From Clostridiales bacterium (lineage in GTDB: Bacteria; Bacillota; Clostridia; Saccharofermentanales; Saccharofermentanaceae): a stretch of DNA of 57,064 nt. Position numbers and translations under genes: made by a program. The notes beneath the pieces are model-generated. The model searched no databases. It was not told the DNA's origin and saw only the letters and a program-made list of their open reading frames with translations. Numbering within the stretch: position 1 is the first letter of the stretch; each line of letters opens with the position of its first letter. The stretch covers positions 1-57,064 of the forward strand of contig JAFZZM010000042.1 in the NCBI GenBank assembly GCA_017615755.1, in the 5' to 3' direction. Below, piece after piece: positions 47,800 to 56,960 of the stretch.

Positions 47800-48036
47800 A
47801 TGAGAGCACTTATCGTCAAAATCTTTGATATGCTGAAGGATAAGAATTCCGGTAAGATTGGTGCCGGTATCGCATTCTTCTTTGCGATTTTTCTCGTGAT
47901 CTTCGGCTTTTTCAAGACTTTGTTCATCATTATCCTGACGATCATCGGATATGTGGTGGGTGCACTTTTGTTTTCGGATAAAGATAAGATTAAGGACTGG
48001 ATGGATAAGATCCTTCCGCCCGGGAGGTTTAGATGA
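47800..48036 (+). CDS. DUF2273-family small membrane protein
   Basis: A 78-residue protein with two hydrophobic segments (about 18-38 and 40-58) and charged ends, matching the DUF2273 family that regularly accompanies asp23 and amaP. Its molecular role is unknown. The stop overlaps nusB by four bases. Confidence 0.85.
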   Translation: MRALIVKIFDMLKDKNSGKIGAGIAFFFAIFLVIFGFFKTLFIIILTIIGYVVGALLFSDKDKIKDWMDKILPPGRFR

Positions 48037-48443
48037 GTAGAAGAGAAGCCCGTGATGCGGCATTGGCATTTTTGTTCCAGCTGGATTTCAGAGCGGAACC
48101 GCTAAAGGAACAACGCGAACTGTATCTGCAGGCGCATCCGCTTGATGAAGAGGATGTTCCGTTCTTCGATTCCGTTGTAAATGGCGTATGTGAGAAGAAA
48201 GACGAGTTGGATGAAGCCTATTCCAAGTATCTGAAGGACTGGAAACAGGACCGTCTGCCTAAAGTGGATGTAGTTATTCTTCGAATAGCGGTCTTTGAGT
48301 TGCTCTATATGAAAGATATTCCGACTAATGTTTCCATCAGTGAGGCGGTCATCCTTACCAAGAAATACAGCTCGGAAGACTCGAAGGGATACGTGAACGC
48401 GATCCTTGGTAAAGTTGGAAAAGAACTTGAAGAGAATGGATAA
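48033..48443 (+). CDS. nusB: Transcription antitermination factor NusB
   Basis: A 136-residue all-helical protein that binds boxA RNA with NusE during rRNA antitermination. MSRREARDAALAFLFQLDF at the start and the C-terminal ILTKKYSSEDSKGYVNAIL segment are characteristic. It overlaps the genes on both sides. Confidence 0.95.
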   Translation: MSRREARDAALAFLFQLDFRAEPLKEQRELYLQAHPLDEEDVPFFDSVVNGVCEKKDELDEAYSKYLKDWKQDRLPKVDVVILRIAVFELLYMKDIPTNVSISEAVILTKKYSSEDSKGYVNAILGKVGKELEENG

Positions 48444-49647
48444 TTCTGTTTTTTCAGTAACGGATCTGAATGAGTACGTAAGCACATTGTTATCACAAGA
48501 CAGTGTGCTTTGTCAGTTATGCGTAAAGGGCGAAATCTCCGGTTACAAGCGTTATCCGTCCGGTCACGCCTACTTTCAGCTTAAGGATGAGAAATCCTCT
48601 GTGAGCTGCGTTGTTTTTAAAGGTAGTTTTCAGCATATTGCATTTGTTCCTGAAAACGGCATGAAAGTGCTTCTTTTCGGACGTGCCGCGCTGTATGGTG
48701 TGGATGGAAAGTTCCAGATAATCGGATCGTTCATGCAGGAAGAAGGACAGGGAGAGCTTTTCAAGCAGTTCGAGCTCCTCAAACAGAAGATGCAGGCGCA
48801 AGGGCTTTTTGACGCGGATCACAAGAAACCGATCCCGTTCCTGCCGCGGCGTATCGGCGTGGTTTCTTCGCCTAAAGGTGCAGTTATCCAGGATATCATC
48901 AATGTTCTGAACCGTCGTTTCCCGAATTACGATCTTTTGCTGTATCCTTCTGCGGTTCAGGGTAAGGAAGCTTCAACCGAACTGATCCGCGGAATCCGTA
49001 CTCTTGACGCAAGAGAGGATATCGATGTGATCATTGTGGCCCGCGGTGGTGGTTCGATGGAAGATCTCTGGTGCTTTAACGACGAGGCTTTGGGCCGCAC
49101 CATTTATGAAGCGCAGACGCCGATCATTTCTGCGGTTGGTCATGAGACGGATTACACGATATGTGATTTCTGCGCGGATCTTCGTGCCCCGACACCTTCT
49201 GCGGCAGCGGAACTTGTCATGCCGAATAAAGAAGAAGTGCTTTTGCGATTGAATAAACTGAGCGTAGATCTGAGAAGTGCTGCAGATCGCATGATCCGCA
49301 TGAAGAGCCATAAGCAGGATCTGCTTTCGCAACATCGTGCATTGATGCTACCGCAGGTTCGGATCCAAAATGAGCTGCAAAGATGTGATCAGCTTGCTGA
49401 AAAGATGAAAGCCGGTCTGGATAGAAAACTCTCCATATATCGGGAAGGGTTTGCATCTGATCTTGCAAAACTCGAGGCACTGAATCCGATGAGTGTGCTT
49501 CTTCGTGGCTATTCTTATGTGACGGATGGCAATTCGCGGACGGTAGATTCCGTAAAGTGTGTTAATATAAATGAGACGATCACTATTCATGTTTCAGATG
49601 GTCAATTGGGAGCCAGAGTGATCTCCAAGAGTGAAAAAGAGGGTTGA
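48436..49647 (+). CDS. xseA: Exodeoxyribonuclease VII large subunit
   Basis: A 403-residue nuclease subunit. An N-terminal OB-fold (about 5-100; VKGEISGYKRYPSGHAYF) precedes the catalytic domain with IGVVSSPKGAVIQDI and VIIVARGGGSMEDLW, and a long coiled coil (about 260-360). It works with XseB on single-stranded DNA. The ATG at 48436 lies within the end of nusB, eight bases overlapping; it has GAAGAGA nearby. Confidence 0.95.
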   Translation: MDNSVFSVTDLNEYVSTLLSQDSVLCQLCVKGEISGYKRYPSGHAYFQLKDEKSSVSCVVFKGSFQHIAFVPENGMKVLLFGRAALYGVDGKFQIIGSFMQEEGQGELFKQFELLKQKMQAQGLFDADHKKPIPFLPRRIGVVSSPKGAVIQDIINVLNRRFPNYDLLLYPSAVQGKEASTELIRGIRTLDAREDIDVIIVARGGGSMEDLWCFNDEALGRTIYEAQTPIISAVGHETDYTICDFCADLRAPTPSAAAELVMPNKEEVLLRLNKLSVDLRSAADRMIRMKSHKQDLLSQHRALMLPQVRIQNELQRCDQLAEKMKAGLDRKLSIYREGFASDLAKLEALNPMSVLLRGYSYVTDGNSRTVDSVKCVNINETITIHVSDGQLGARVISKSEKEG

Positions 49648-49649
49648 AG

Positions 49650-49871
49650 ATGGAAGAAAAATCGAATGATATGTCCTATGAAGAGGCAGTAAAAGAACTG
49701 GAAACGATCATTTCCAAGCTGGAGTCGGGTGAGGCGTCTCTTGACGATTCGATCCAGCTCTACTCGCGTGGAATGGAGCTTTCGAAGTTCTGCAAGGATA
49801 AACTGGATTCTATTGTGAAGAAGATCAGCATGCTTTCCGAAGACGGAAGCGATGAGACGGATTTTTCCTGA
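49650..49871 (+). CDS. xseB: Exodeoxyribonuclease VII small subunit
   Basis: A 73-residue helical protein with the family pattern SYEEAVKELETIISKLESGE. It binds the large-subunit coiled coil. GAGGG lies before the ATG at 49650; a TTG at 49644 overlaps the xseA stop but is less well placed. Confidence 0.94.
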   Translation: MEEKSNDMSYEEAVKELETIISKLESGEASLDDSIQLYSRGMELSKFCKDKLDSIVKKISMLSEDGSDETDFS

Positions 49872-49883
49872 TCGAGGTGACAC

Positions 49884-50786
49884 ATGGCCAGTAATGTTTC
49901 TACAACTATGAAGAAGTATCAGGCGCGTCTTGAGAAGAGACTTCCGGAAGTGTTCCCGAAAAAACTTTCTGAGGACCGTACTGTCGTGGCGTCATTATAC
50001 AGCCTGCTTGCAGGTGGCAAGCGCATCCGTCCGGTGCTGATGTATATGTTCGCGGATATGCTTTCGATCGATCTTGATGTGATCGATGATTTCGCTGTTG
50101 CCATCGAGATGATCCATACCTATTCTCTGATCCATGATGATCTGCCTTGTATGGATGACGATACGCTCCGCAGAGGAAAGCCGACATGTCATGTGGCTAA
50201 TGGTGAGAGTTTCGCACTTCTTGCCGGAGATGCGCTTCTGAATCGTGCTTACGAGATCATTTTCGGTGCCGTGAAGAAGCATTCTTATACAGTCAATGCA
50301 GCCTGGTTCCTTGCTGATTGTGCAGGTATCAACGGCATGATCGGCGGACAGAGCATCGATCTGGATTCGGAAGGAAAGAAGATCGATACGAACAAGCTTT
50401 GCGAATTACACGAGAAAAAGACCGGCGCACTGATCAATGCCGCTTGCCAGATCCCGTATCTGATATATGCGGCGCAGTCCGGTGAAGATAAGAAACTGTA
50501 CAATCTGATCAAGTCTTTCTCGGAAGGAACCGGTCTGGGATTCCAGATCAAGGATGACCTTCTGGATGTACAGGCAGATGAGTCAGTACTTGGAAAGTCC
50601 ATCGGAAAGGATCAGCGTGATGAAAAGTCAACATTTGTAACGGTTTTCGGTGAGTCGAATGCCCAGAAGATGCTGGATGATACATATAACGATGTATTCC
50701 GTGCTCTTGATGGATTGAAGACCATGGGCTACGATGTCCAGGATCTCCGTCTTTTGAGCCAGCTTTTGCAGAACCGTATTCAGTGA
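49884..50786 (+). CDS. ispA: Short-chain polyprenyl diphosphate synthase (IspA-type)
   Basis: A 300-residue all-helical prenyltransferase giving farnesyl or geranyl diphosphate. The first Asp-rich motif is IHDDLPCMDDDTLRRGK and the second is FQIKDDLLDV. LLAGGKRIRPVL binds the allylic substrate. Its position next to dxs, which makes the isoprenoid precursor, is the usual one in Bacillota. Confidence 0.95.
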   Translation: MASNVSTTMKKYQARLEKRLPEVFPKKLSEDRTVVASLYSLLAGGKRIRPVLMYMFADMLSIDLDVIDDFAVAIEMIHTYSLIHDDLPCMDDDTLRRGKPTCHVANGESFALLAGDALLNRAYEIIFGAVKKHSYTVNAAWFLADCAGINGMIGGQSIDLDSEGKKIDTNKLCELHEKKTGALINAACQIPYLIYAAQSGEDKKLYNLIKSFSEGTGLGFQIKDDLLDVQADESVLGKSIGKDQRDEKSTFVTVFGESNAQKMLDDTYNDVFRALDGLKTMGYDVQDLRLLSQLLQNRIQ

Positions 50787-50796
50787 GTGTGAAAGA

Positions 50797-52674
50797 ATGG
50801 ACGACCACCCGATCTTAGACAGTATCAAGAAGCCCGAAGATGTGGCTGAACTGAGTTTCGAAGATTGCCGGAAACTTTCGGAAGAGCTTCGGGATGTTAT
50901 TGTTGACCGCGTTTCTCAGAACGGTGGTCATCTTGCGTCCAGTCTTGGTGTGATCGAACTGACCATAGCGCTTTTGTCCGAGTTTACGCCGCCTCATGAT
51001 CAGATCGTGTGGGACGTAGGACATCAGGCCTATGCTTATAAACTTCTTACAGGACGAAAAGACCAGTTCCACACTCTTCGTAAATTCGGAGGCGTGTCAG
51101 GTTTCCCGAAGCAAAGCGAAAGCATCTATGATTCTTTTGGTGTCGGTCACAGTAGTACGTCTGTTTCGGCGGCTTTGGGACTTCTTCGTGCCAAGAAACT
51201 GAAGGGTGATGACGGTCATGTTGTTGCCGTGATCGGAGATGGCGCCATGACCGGCGGCATGGCTTTTGAAGGATTGAACGATACCGGTCACTTCAGTGAA
51301 AACCTGACTGTTATCCTTAACGATAACCAGATGTCCATTGATAAGAACGTCGGCGGTCTGTCACGTGCTTTGGCGGAACTCCGTTCTTCCAAGGAATATA
51401 TTAAGGTTAAGAGTCGTGTTGAGAGATTCCTTCTCGCGATACCGCTGATCGGTCGTCCCATTGCCAGATTTATCAGAATGATCAAGACGGCATTCCGTCT
51501 CTTTATCCGAAGAAATGTCCCGGTCATTTTCGAAGATCTTGGTTTCCAGTATTTCGGCCCCTTTGACGGACATAATATTGCACTTCTTAAAAAGAAACTT
51601 GAGATTTCCAAGGAAATCGATGGTCCTGTTTTGATCCATATCGTTACGAAAAAAGGAAAAGGATATCCTCTGGCAGAGGAGAATCCTTCTGCCTATCACG
51701 GCGTATCCGCATTTGATAAGGAAAAAGGCGTTGTCCCGTCTGACAAGATGACATTCACGAAGTGCTTTTCGAGTTCGATGGTCCGCATAGGTCAGAAGTA
51801 CGAGAACGTAGTTGCGATCTGTGCAGCCATGATGACCAGTACCGGCCTTGCCGAGTTCAGAAAGCACATGAAACTTCGCTTTTTTGATGTCGGCATAGCT
51901 GAAGAACATGCGGTAACGATGGCGGCAGGTATGGCGACTAACGGTTTTATTCCTGTAGTGGCGCTTTATTCTACATTCGCCCAGCGTGCCTATGACCAGA
52001 TGCTCCATGATGTTTGTCTTCAGAATCTTCATGTGGTTCTGGCACTCGACCGTGCCGGAATCGTCGGAGCGGACGGTATGACACATCAGGGCATTTACGA
52101 TATCTCCATGATGATCTCGATGCCGAATGTGACGTTGCTGTCTCCTTGCAATTATGCTGAACTCGACCGTATGCTCGAATGGGCTGTAGCAGAGGGAAAA
52201 GGACTTGTTGCAGTTAGATACCCTCGAGGTGGGCAGAGTGACGCTCTTTCTGAGATCCCTGTTCTGGACGGGATCGGTCCGCGTGTCCTTCGGGAAGGAA
52301 ACGATGTTGCGATCCTTTCGCTCGGAATTATGGCTGACCAGGCACTTGAAGCGGCATCGATCCTGGATGAGAAAGGCATACACTGCCGTGTGATCGATGT
52401 CCGTTGCGTAAAGCCTTTAGATATGGAAGCATGGCGAAATCTTCTCGGCGATATTACTTCTGTCGTGACGATTGAGGATGGAATCGTCCATGCCGGTTTC
52501 GGAAAGTATCTGCTTTCCTGCCTGGAAGATGAGAATATGTTCTTGCAGTTTAAGCATTTCGTAACGCTCGGTGTTTCGGATAAGCCGCTTGTTGCCGGCG
52601 ACCGTAAGACTCTTCTTAAGAATGAGCATATGGATGCGGAATCGATCGTTGAAGAAGTGCTTTCCATGAAGTAA
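50797..52674 (+). CDS. dxs: 1-deoxy-D-xylulose-5-phosphate synthase
   Basis: A 625-residue thiamine diphosphate enzyme and the first step of the MEP isoprenoid pathway. The motifs are GGHLASSLGVIE, WDVGHQAYAYK, the cofactor GDGAMTGGMAFEGLN motif, and VGIAEEHAVTMAAG of the pyrimidine-binding domain. It begins ten bases after ispA. A weak hairpin follows at 52697-52722. Confidence 0.97.
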   Translation: MDDHPILDSIKKPEDVAELSFEDCRKLSEELRDVIVDRVSQNGGHLASSLGVIELTIALLSEFTPPHDQIVWDVGHQAYAYKLLTGRKDQFHTLRKFGGVSGFPKQSESIYDSFGVGHSSTSVSAALGLLRAKKLKGDDGHVVAVIGDGAMTGGMAFEGLNDTGHFSENLTVILNDNQMSIDKNVGGLSRALAELRSSKEYIKVKSRVERFLLAIPLIGRPIARFIRMIKTAFRLFIRRNVPVIFEDLGFQYFGPFDGHNIALLKKKLEISKEIDGPVLIHIVTKKGKGYPLAEENPSAYHGVSAFDKEKGVVPSDKMTFTKCFSSSMVRIGQKYENVVAICAAMMTSTGLAEFRKHMKLRFFDVGIAEEHAVTMAAGMATNGFIPVVALYSTFAQRAYDQMLHDVCLQNLHVVLALDRAGIVGADGMTHQGIYDISMMISMPNVTLLSPCNYAELDRMLEWAVAEGKGLVAVRYPRGGQSDALSEIPVLDGIGPRVLREGNDVAILSLGIMADQALEAASILDEKGIHCRVIDVRCVKPLDMEAWRNLLGDITSVVTIEDGIVHAGFGKYLLSCLEDENMFLQFKHFVTLGVSDKPLVAGDRKTLLKNEHMDAESIVEEVLSMK

Positions 52675-52696
52675 GATCTCATGCTACAAACTCTAA

Positions 52697-52722
52697 CAGG
52701 TTCATTTGGACTGTTTTTTTCG
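52697..52722 (+). terminator. Weak terminator after dxs
   Basis: AACAG/CTGTT with a partly paired interior and a run of T. It may partly separate dxs from nadK, which has its own -10. Confidence 0.45.
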
Positions 52723-52786
52723 ACAAAAGTGCGCGATTTCAAAGAATTTGTTTTTTATTCATGATGCATAAATACAAAAAAGTCTG

Positions 52787-52792
52787 TATAAT
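52787..52792 (+). promoter_or_regulatory. -10 box of nadK
   Basis: A perfect TATAAT preceded by TG; the -35 region is poor. It lies 30 bases before the nadK ATG at 52822. Confidence 0.5.
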
Positions 52793-52821
52793 TAATGCGA
52801 AAACAAAGGAGGCTTTGCATC

Positions 52822-53697
52822 ATGAGGTTTGGTATCGTTGTAAATGAAGATAAGGATCCGGGGTACGCTTTTGCCAAGCATGCCGTGGAAGTGCTGAAGT
52901 CTCGTGATTGTGAAGTGGTTCTTGATCCTTCTTATAAGGATACGGATCTGGCTAAAGAAGAGGGAGTCATTATCGATGAGTTTTCCTCCTGCGATATGCT
53001 CTTTTCCATGGGCGGTGACGGAACATTCCTTCGTACCGTACATAGATTTGTGAATGAAAGTATCCCGATCATTGGTGTCAATCTTGGCAGTATCGGCTTT
53101 TTGACGGAGATCCAGAAAGAAGATTTTGAAGATGCGGTAGACCGCCTTCTGGATGGAAAGTATACTCTGGAAGCGCGTTCCCAGCTGGATGTGACTTTGT
53201 GTTCTGAAGACGGAACGGTTAAAGAACATGGTCTGTGCTTAAACGACGCGGTCATTGCCCGTGGAGTAAATATGCATGTCGTGAATCTCGATCTTCTGAT
53301 CGATCACGATTATGTCGAGCGTCTTTCCGGCGATGGTGTCATCCTTTCTACCGCTATGGGTTCGACAGCATATTGCCTTGCGGCAGGTGGTCCTATCGTA
53401 AAACCGGAACTTGATGTTTTCATGGTTACTCCGATCTGCCCGCATACTCTTCACAACAGAAGTTATGTGGTTTCCGGTGACAGTGTTATTGAGATCACGA
53501 TCGGACGTTTTTCCGATGCACCGATTCTTTCTTTGGACGGACGTCCGAATATCATGTTGGAATATCACGACCGTATCGTGCTGAAAAAAGCCGTAACTCC
53601 GGTCGTTGTTGCAAAGATCGGCTACAAGAATTTCTATCAGACAGTAAGACAGAAGATCCGTGCGAGAGGTAGTTTCTATGAAGATGGCGAAAAATGA
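52822..53697 (+). CDS. nadK: NAD kinase
   Basis: A 291-residue ATP-NAD kinase making NADP. The GGDG motif is at residues 64-67 (FSMGGDGTFLR); LCLNDAVIARG and LSGDGVILSTAMGSTAYCLAAGGP form the active site. An ATG at 52795 is in frame, but AAAGGAGG fits 52822. Its end overlaps argR by 20 bases. Confidence 0.96.
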   Translation: MRFGIVVNEDKDPGYAFAKHAVEVLKSRDCEVVLDPSYKDTDLAKEEGVIIDEFSSCDMLFSMGGDGTFLRTVHRFVNESIPIIGVNLGSIGFLTEIQKEDFEDAVDRLLDGKYTLEARSQLDVTLCSEDGTVKEHGLCLNDAVIARGVNMHVVNLDLLIDHDYVERLSGDGVILSTAMGSTAYCLAAGGPIVKPELDVFMVTPICPHTLHNRSYVVSGDSVIEITIGRFSDAPILSLDGRPNIMLEYHDRIVLKKAVTPVVVAKIGYKNFYQTVRQKIRARGSFYEDGEK

Positions 53698-54154
53698 ACG
53701 ACAGGAAGCGATGCTGAAACTGGTTCGTGCCAAGGAGATCAGCACGCAGGAAGAACTGGCAAGAGAACTGGAAAACGCCGGCTGGCAGGTAACACAGGCG
53801 ACGGTTTCCCGTGATATCAAGGACCTCGGGATTATTAAGGTCACTCTTCCATCCGGTGGTACGAAATACAGTGTTCTGGACCGTACAGGTGATGTCGCTC
53901 CCGGAAGGCTCCTTTCAGTGTTTTCACATTGTGTACTCTCAAGCGAAGTGGCCATGAATCTGGTCGTCGTCAAGACTTTACCCGGTATGGCTAATGCCGC
54001 CGCTTCCGCGCTGGATTCCATACATCTTTCCGGAGTGGTCGGTTCCATCGCCGGTGACGATACGGTATTTATCGCCACACCATCCAATGAAGACGCACTT
54101 GCCATTAATTCTACGATCAAAGACATGAATACTCGTGCCGGATCTGATACATAA
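53678..54154 (+). CDS. argR: Arginine repressor ArgR/AhrC
   Basis: A 158-residue regulator. The winged-helix DNA-binding half has STQEELARELENAGW and QATVSRDIKDLGIIKV. The C-terminal arginine-binding oligomerisation half contains LPGMANAAASALDS and IAGDDTVFIATPS. It controls arginine synthesis and breakdown genes. GAGAGG upstream favours the ATG at 53678; a second ATG at 53684 is possible. The nadK-argR-recN order is conserved in Clostridia. Confidence 0.95.
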   Translation: MKMAKNERQEAMLKLVRAKEISTQEELARELENAGWQVTQATVSRDIKDLGIIKVTLPSGGTKYSVLDRTGDVAPGRLLSVFSHCVLSSEVAMNLVVVKTLPGMANAAASALDSIHLSGVVGSIAGDDTVFIATPSNEDALAINSTIKDMNTRAGSDT

Positions 54155-54165
54155 GTGAGGCTATA

Positions 54166-55839
54166 GTGTTATTACAGCTGACAATACAAGATTTTGCCAT
54201 AGTGGAATATGCTTCTTTTGCCCCGGGAAAAGGACTGAACATCCTGACCGGTGAAACCGGAGCAGGTAAATCCCTGATCATCGACGCCATCGGCGCCCTC
54301 CTGGGACACCGGATCGGTCGTGACTATGTGCGTAAAGATACCGATAAAGCCGTGATCGAAGCAGTTTTCGACGGCATATCTGCAACAGTGCCGGAATCGG
54401 TCCTCGAAGAGTTCGGGATCGAGGCAGAAGAAGATACCCTGATCCTTTTGCGTGAGATCAATAAGGATGGTAGAAGCCTGGTCCGTGTCAACGGACGCAC
54501 TATGCCGGTTTCTGTCCTTAAGACGATTGGTTCTTATCTTGTTGATATCCATGGACAGCATGACCAGCAGACGATCTTCGATCCTTCCAAACACCTTGGT
54601 ATCCTCGATGCTTATCTTGGAGATGAGATCAAGCCGCATCTTCAGGCTTTCAGAAGTAAACTTGAAGAGTACCGTGCGATCCTCGAACAAAGAAAGAAAT
54701 ACGAGACGGATCCTGAGAAGAGCCGTCAGATGCAGGATCTTCTGAATTATCAGATCAAAGAGATCGAGGAGAATGCTTTTTCAGAGGATGAAGAAGAAAA
54801 ACTGGTCGAAAAACTGAAGATCCTTAAGCAGGCCGAGAAACGGAACATGCATCTTTCCTATATTCTGGGAGCTCTCTCGTCGGATGATTCATCATCGCCA
54901 TTGTCAGCTCTTCAGGATGCTTCCTCGCATCTTGATTCACTCACCGCAATGGATGAAAGCTTTGGTGAATATGCGCAACAGCTTAAGTCGATCTGTATGG
55001 ATCTGGAAGCTATGAAGAATGATCTGGCTGAAGACGAGATCGTAACAGATGAATCCTATGATGAAGTGGAAGCCAGACTGGAAAAACTTCGCGGCTGCAC
55101 GGCCAAATACGGTGGCAGTGTTGCATCGATGCGCGCCTTCCTTGAGGACGCCAAGGAGAGACTACAGCTCCTTAGCGAAGGAGACACTCGTCTTAAGGCA
55201 CTTAACGTGGATCGTCTCCGTGTGGAAAAAGAACTCATGGAAATTGCCGATGTGCTTCATGATGTGCGTGTGAAAGCGGGAAGACGTCTTTCTTCCGAAA
55301 TCGTGGATGAAGTCAGCTTTCTCGGACTATCCGGAGCGGGCTTTGAGGTGTGCTTTACCAAGAGACCGAAGGAGAGATTCTTCAGTAAGACCGGCTATGA
55401 CGAGGTGGAGTTCCTCTTTACCGCGAATAAAGGCGAGGATCTGAAACCGTTGTCAAAGACTGCATCCGGTGGTGAGGCGGCACGAATCATGCTTGCGATC
55501 AAGACGATCCTTGCCAGAGCAGACGCCACGCCTGTATTGATCTTTGATGAAGTGGATTCCGGAATTTCAGGTGAAGCGGCCAAAGCGGTTTCTTTCTCGA
55601 TGAAAAAGCTTTCGAAGTTCCACCAGGTATTCTGTGTAACTCATATGGGACAGATCGCCGCAGCGGCAGACCAGCATTTCTTTATCTCGAAAGATCAAAG
55701 CGGGGAGAGAACAAAGACGAATGTGGCATCTCTCGATGAGGAGGGAAGAATCACTGAAGTGGCAAGACTTCTTTCCGGAAATTCTTCTGACAGTCAGTCG
55801 CGTATTCTTGCCAAGAGCCTGATCGAGGAAAGAAAATAG
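54166..55839 (+). CDS. recN: DNA repair protein RecN
   Basis: A 557-residue SMC-like ATPase for double-strand break repair. Walker A is GETGAGKS (29-36), the family motif is HGQHDQQ, coiled coils fill the middle, and the C-terminal half has ASGGEAARIMLAIK and LIFDEVDSGISG. It uses a GTG start with GTGAGG five bases upstream. The stop is two bases from that of the convergent pseudouridine synthase. Confidence 0.96.
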   Translation: MLLQLTIQDFAIVEYASFAPGKGLNILTGETGAGKSLIIDAIGALLGHRIGRDYVRKDTDKAVIEAVFDGISATVPESVLEEFGIEAEEDTLILLREINKDGRSLVRVNGRTMPVSVLKTIGSYLVDIHGQHDQQTIFDPSKHLGILDAYLGDEIKPHLQAFRSKLEEYRAILEQRKKYETDPEKSRQMQDLLNYQIKEIEENAFSEDEEEKLVEKLKILKQAEKRNMHLSYILGALSSDDSSSPLSALQDASSHLDSLTAMDESFGEYAQQLKSICMDLEAMKNDLAEDEIVTDESYDEVEARLEKLRGCTAKYGGSVASMRAFLEDAKERLQLLSEGDTRLKALNVDRLRVEKELMEIADVLHDVRVKAGRRLSSEIVDEVSFLGLSGAGFEVCFTKRPKERFFSKTGYDEVEFLFTANKGEDLKPLSKTASGGEAARIMLAIKTILARADATPVLIFDEVDSGISGEAAKAVSFSMKKLSKFHQVFCVTHMGQIAAAADQHFFISKDQSGERTKTNVASLDEEGRITEVARLLSGNSSDSQSRILAKSLIEERK

Positions 55840-55841
55840 TA

Positions 55842-56729
55842 TTACATGATGAGATTTCTCATATCTTCCGGCATTTCGGACGTAAACTCCATCCATTCAT
55901 TGCTGATCGGGTGATAGAACCCGAGCTTGCAGGCGTGGAGAGCTTGCCTTGATATTTTATCTTCATTTTCGATATGCGGCATGTCAGGATTCGGAAAATC
56001 GTTCGACCTCGGGCCATAAAGCCCGTCTCCGACAAGAGGGTGTCCGAGATGACGGGAATGCACTCGGATCTGATGGCACCTTCCTGTTTCAAGTTTGTAT
56101 GACACAATAGAAAGATTTCGCTCCGGGAGTACCTGCAGTGTCTTGTAATGTGTGATCGATGGGTGACCGTCCTCTCGGACGATACGGATCATGATCGAGT
56201 TCTCGTCGCGGTCAATCGGCATATCGATCGTTCCTTCTTCCGGTTCAAAAGTTCCGTAGACGATTCCGATGTATTCTTTTTCCATCTTGTTCTTCGAGAC
56301 GGTGTTGTGTGCGTATCCGTTCTTGGCAATAACGATAAGCCCTGATGTTTCGCGGTCCAGCCGCATGATCGGGTGAAGTCTGCTGTCGCATAAGCGCTGG
56401 AGAAGTGAATCATCCATATGCTGCCACGAAGGGTGTGTGACGAGGTTTCCGGGTTTTTCGCAAACGATGATCCAGTCATCTTCGTAATAGATACGGATAT
56501 CTGTATCCGGTCGGGAATGGATGGTACCCTCTGCATCGTCGTAGATGATAAAGATATCATCGCCTTCTTTGGGCTCAGCGATCATTCGGGCAGGAAAACC
56601 GTTGAGATAGAGTTCCCCGTAGAGACGGATACGCTTACAGAGCAGATTGGACATCTGCAATCGGCTTCTCAATATGTCGTAGATCTTCTTTCCGGCCTCT
56701 TCGGGAAGGACGGTGATGTGCATCTGCAT
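55842..56729 (-). CDS. RluA-family RNA pseudouridine synthase
   Basis: A 295-residue pseudouridine synthase. An S4-like N-terminal part (about 1-80) precedes the catalytic core with RLDRETSGLIVIAKN (catalytic Asp) and GRCHQIRVHSRHLGHPLVGD. The target, 23S rRNA or tRNA, cannot be told from sequence alone. The frame extends upstream, but AGGAG six bases before the ATG at 56729 decides the start. No terminator lies between it and recN. Confidence 0.93.
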   Translation of the reverse strand: MQMHITVLPEEAGKKIYDILRSRLQMSNLLCKRIRLYGELYLNGFPARMIAEPKEGDDIFIIYDDAEGTIHSRPDTDIRIYYEDDWIIVCEKPGNLVTHPSWQHMDDSLLQRLCDSRLHPIMRLDRETSGLIVIAKNGYAHNTVSKNKMEKEYIGIVYGTFEPEEGTIDMPIDRDENSIMIRIVREDGHPSITHYKTLQVLPERNLSIVSYKLETGRCHQIRVHSRHLGHPLVGDGLYGPRSNDFPNPDMPHIENEDKISRQALHACKLGFYHPISNEWMEFTSEMPEDMRNLIM

Positions 56730-56908
56730 GAGGCGCTCCTGTCTTCGAAAAATAATGATTAGTCTATTGTAAATTGCTTTCCCGAAAAAGGAAAGATAAT
56801 GAAAGAATAATATTATATAGGGTTCTGAAATGATTTTCATTTTACACAAATTCTGTGTCGAATTTGTTATTTTTCAGTAGAACTTGACAAGAATTTTCCT
56901 CTTTTCCA

Positions 56909-56937
56909 TTGAGTGAATTTACCTGATATGTTATCCT
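56909..56937 (+). promoter_or_regulatory. Weak promoter candidate for the HndA/NuoE-like gene
   Basis: TTGAGT (56909-56914), 17 bases, TATCCT (56932-56937). A TTGACA at 56884 has no matching -10 at 16-18 bases. The rest of the 56730-56960 gap shows only A/T-rich sequence and a CTTTCC/GGAAAG inverted repeat near 56778-56795. Confidence 0.3.
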
Positions 56938-56960
56938 ACCATGTGGGAGGTGAGTCAACT

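Noticed and set aside
56884..56889. TTGACA as the -35 box of the last gene
   Set aside because: No TATAAT-like hexamer lies 16-18 bases downstream of it.
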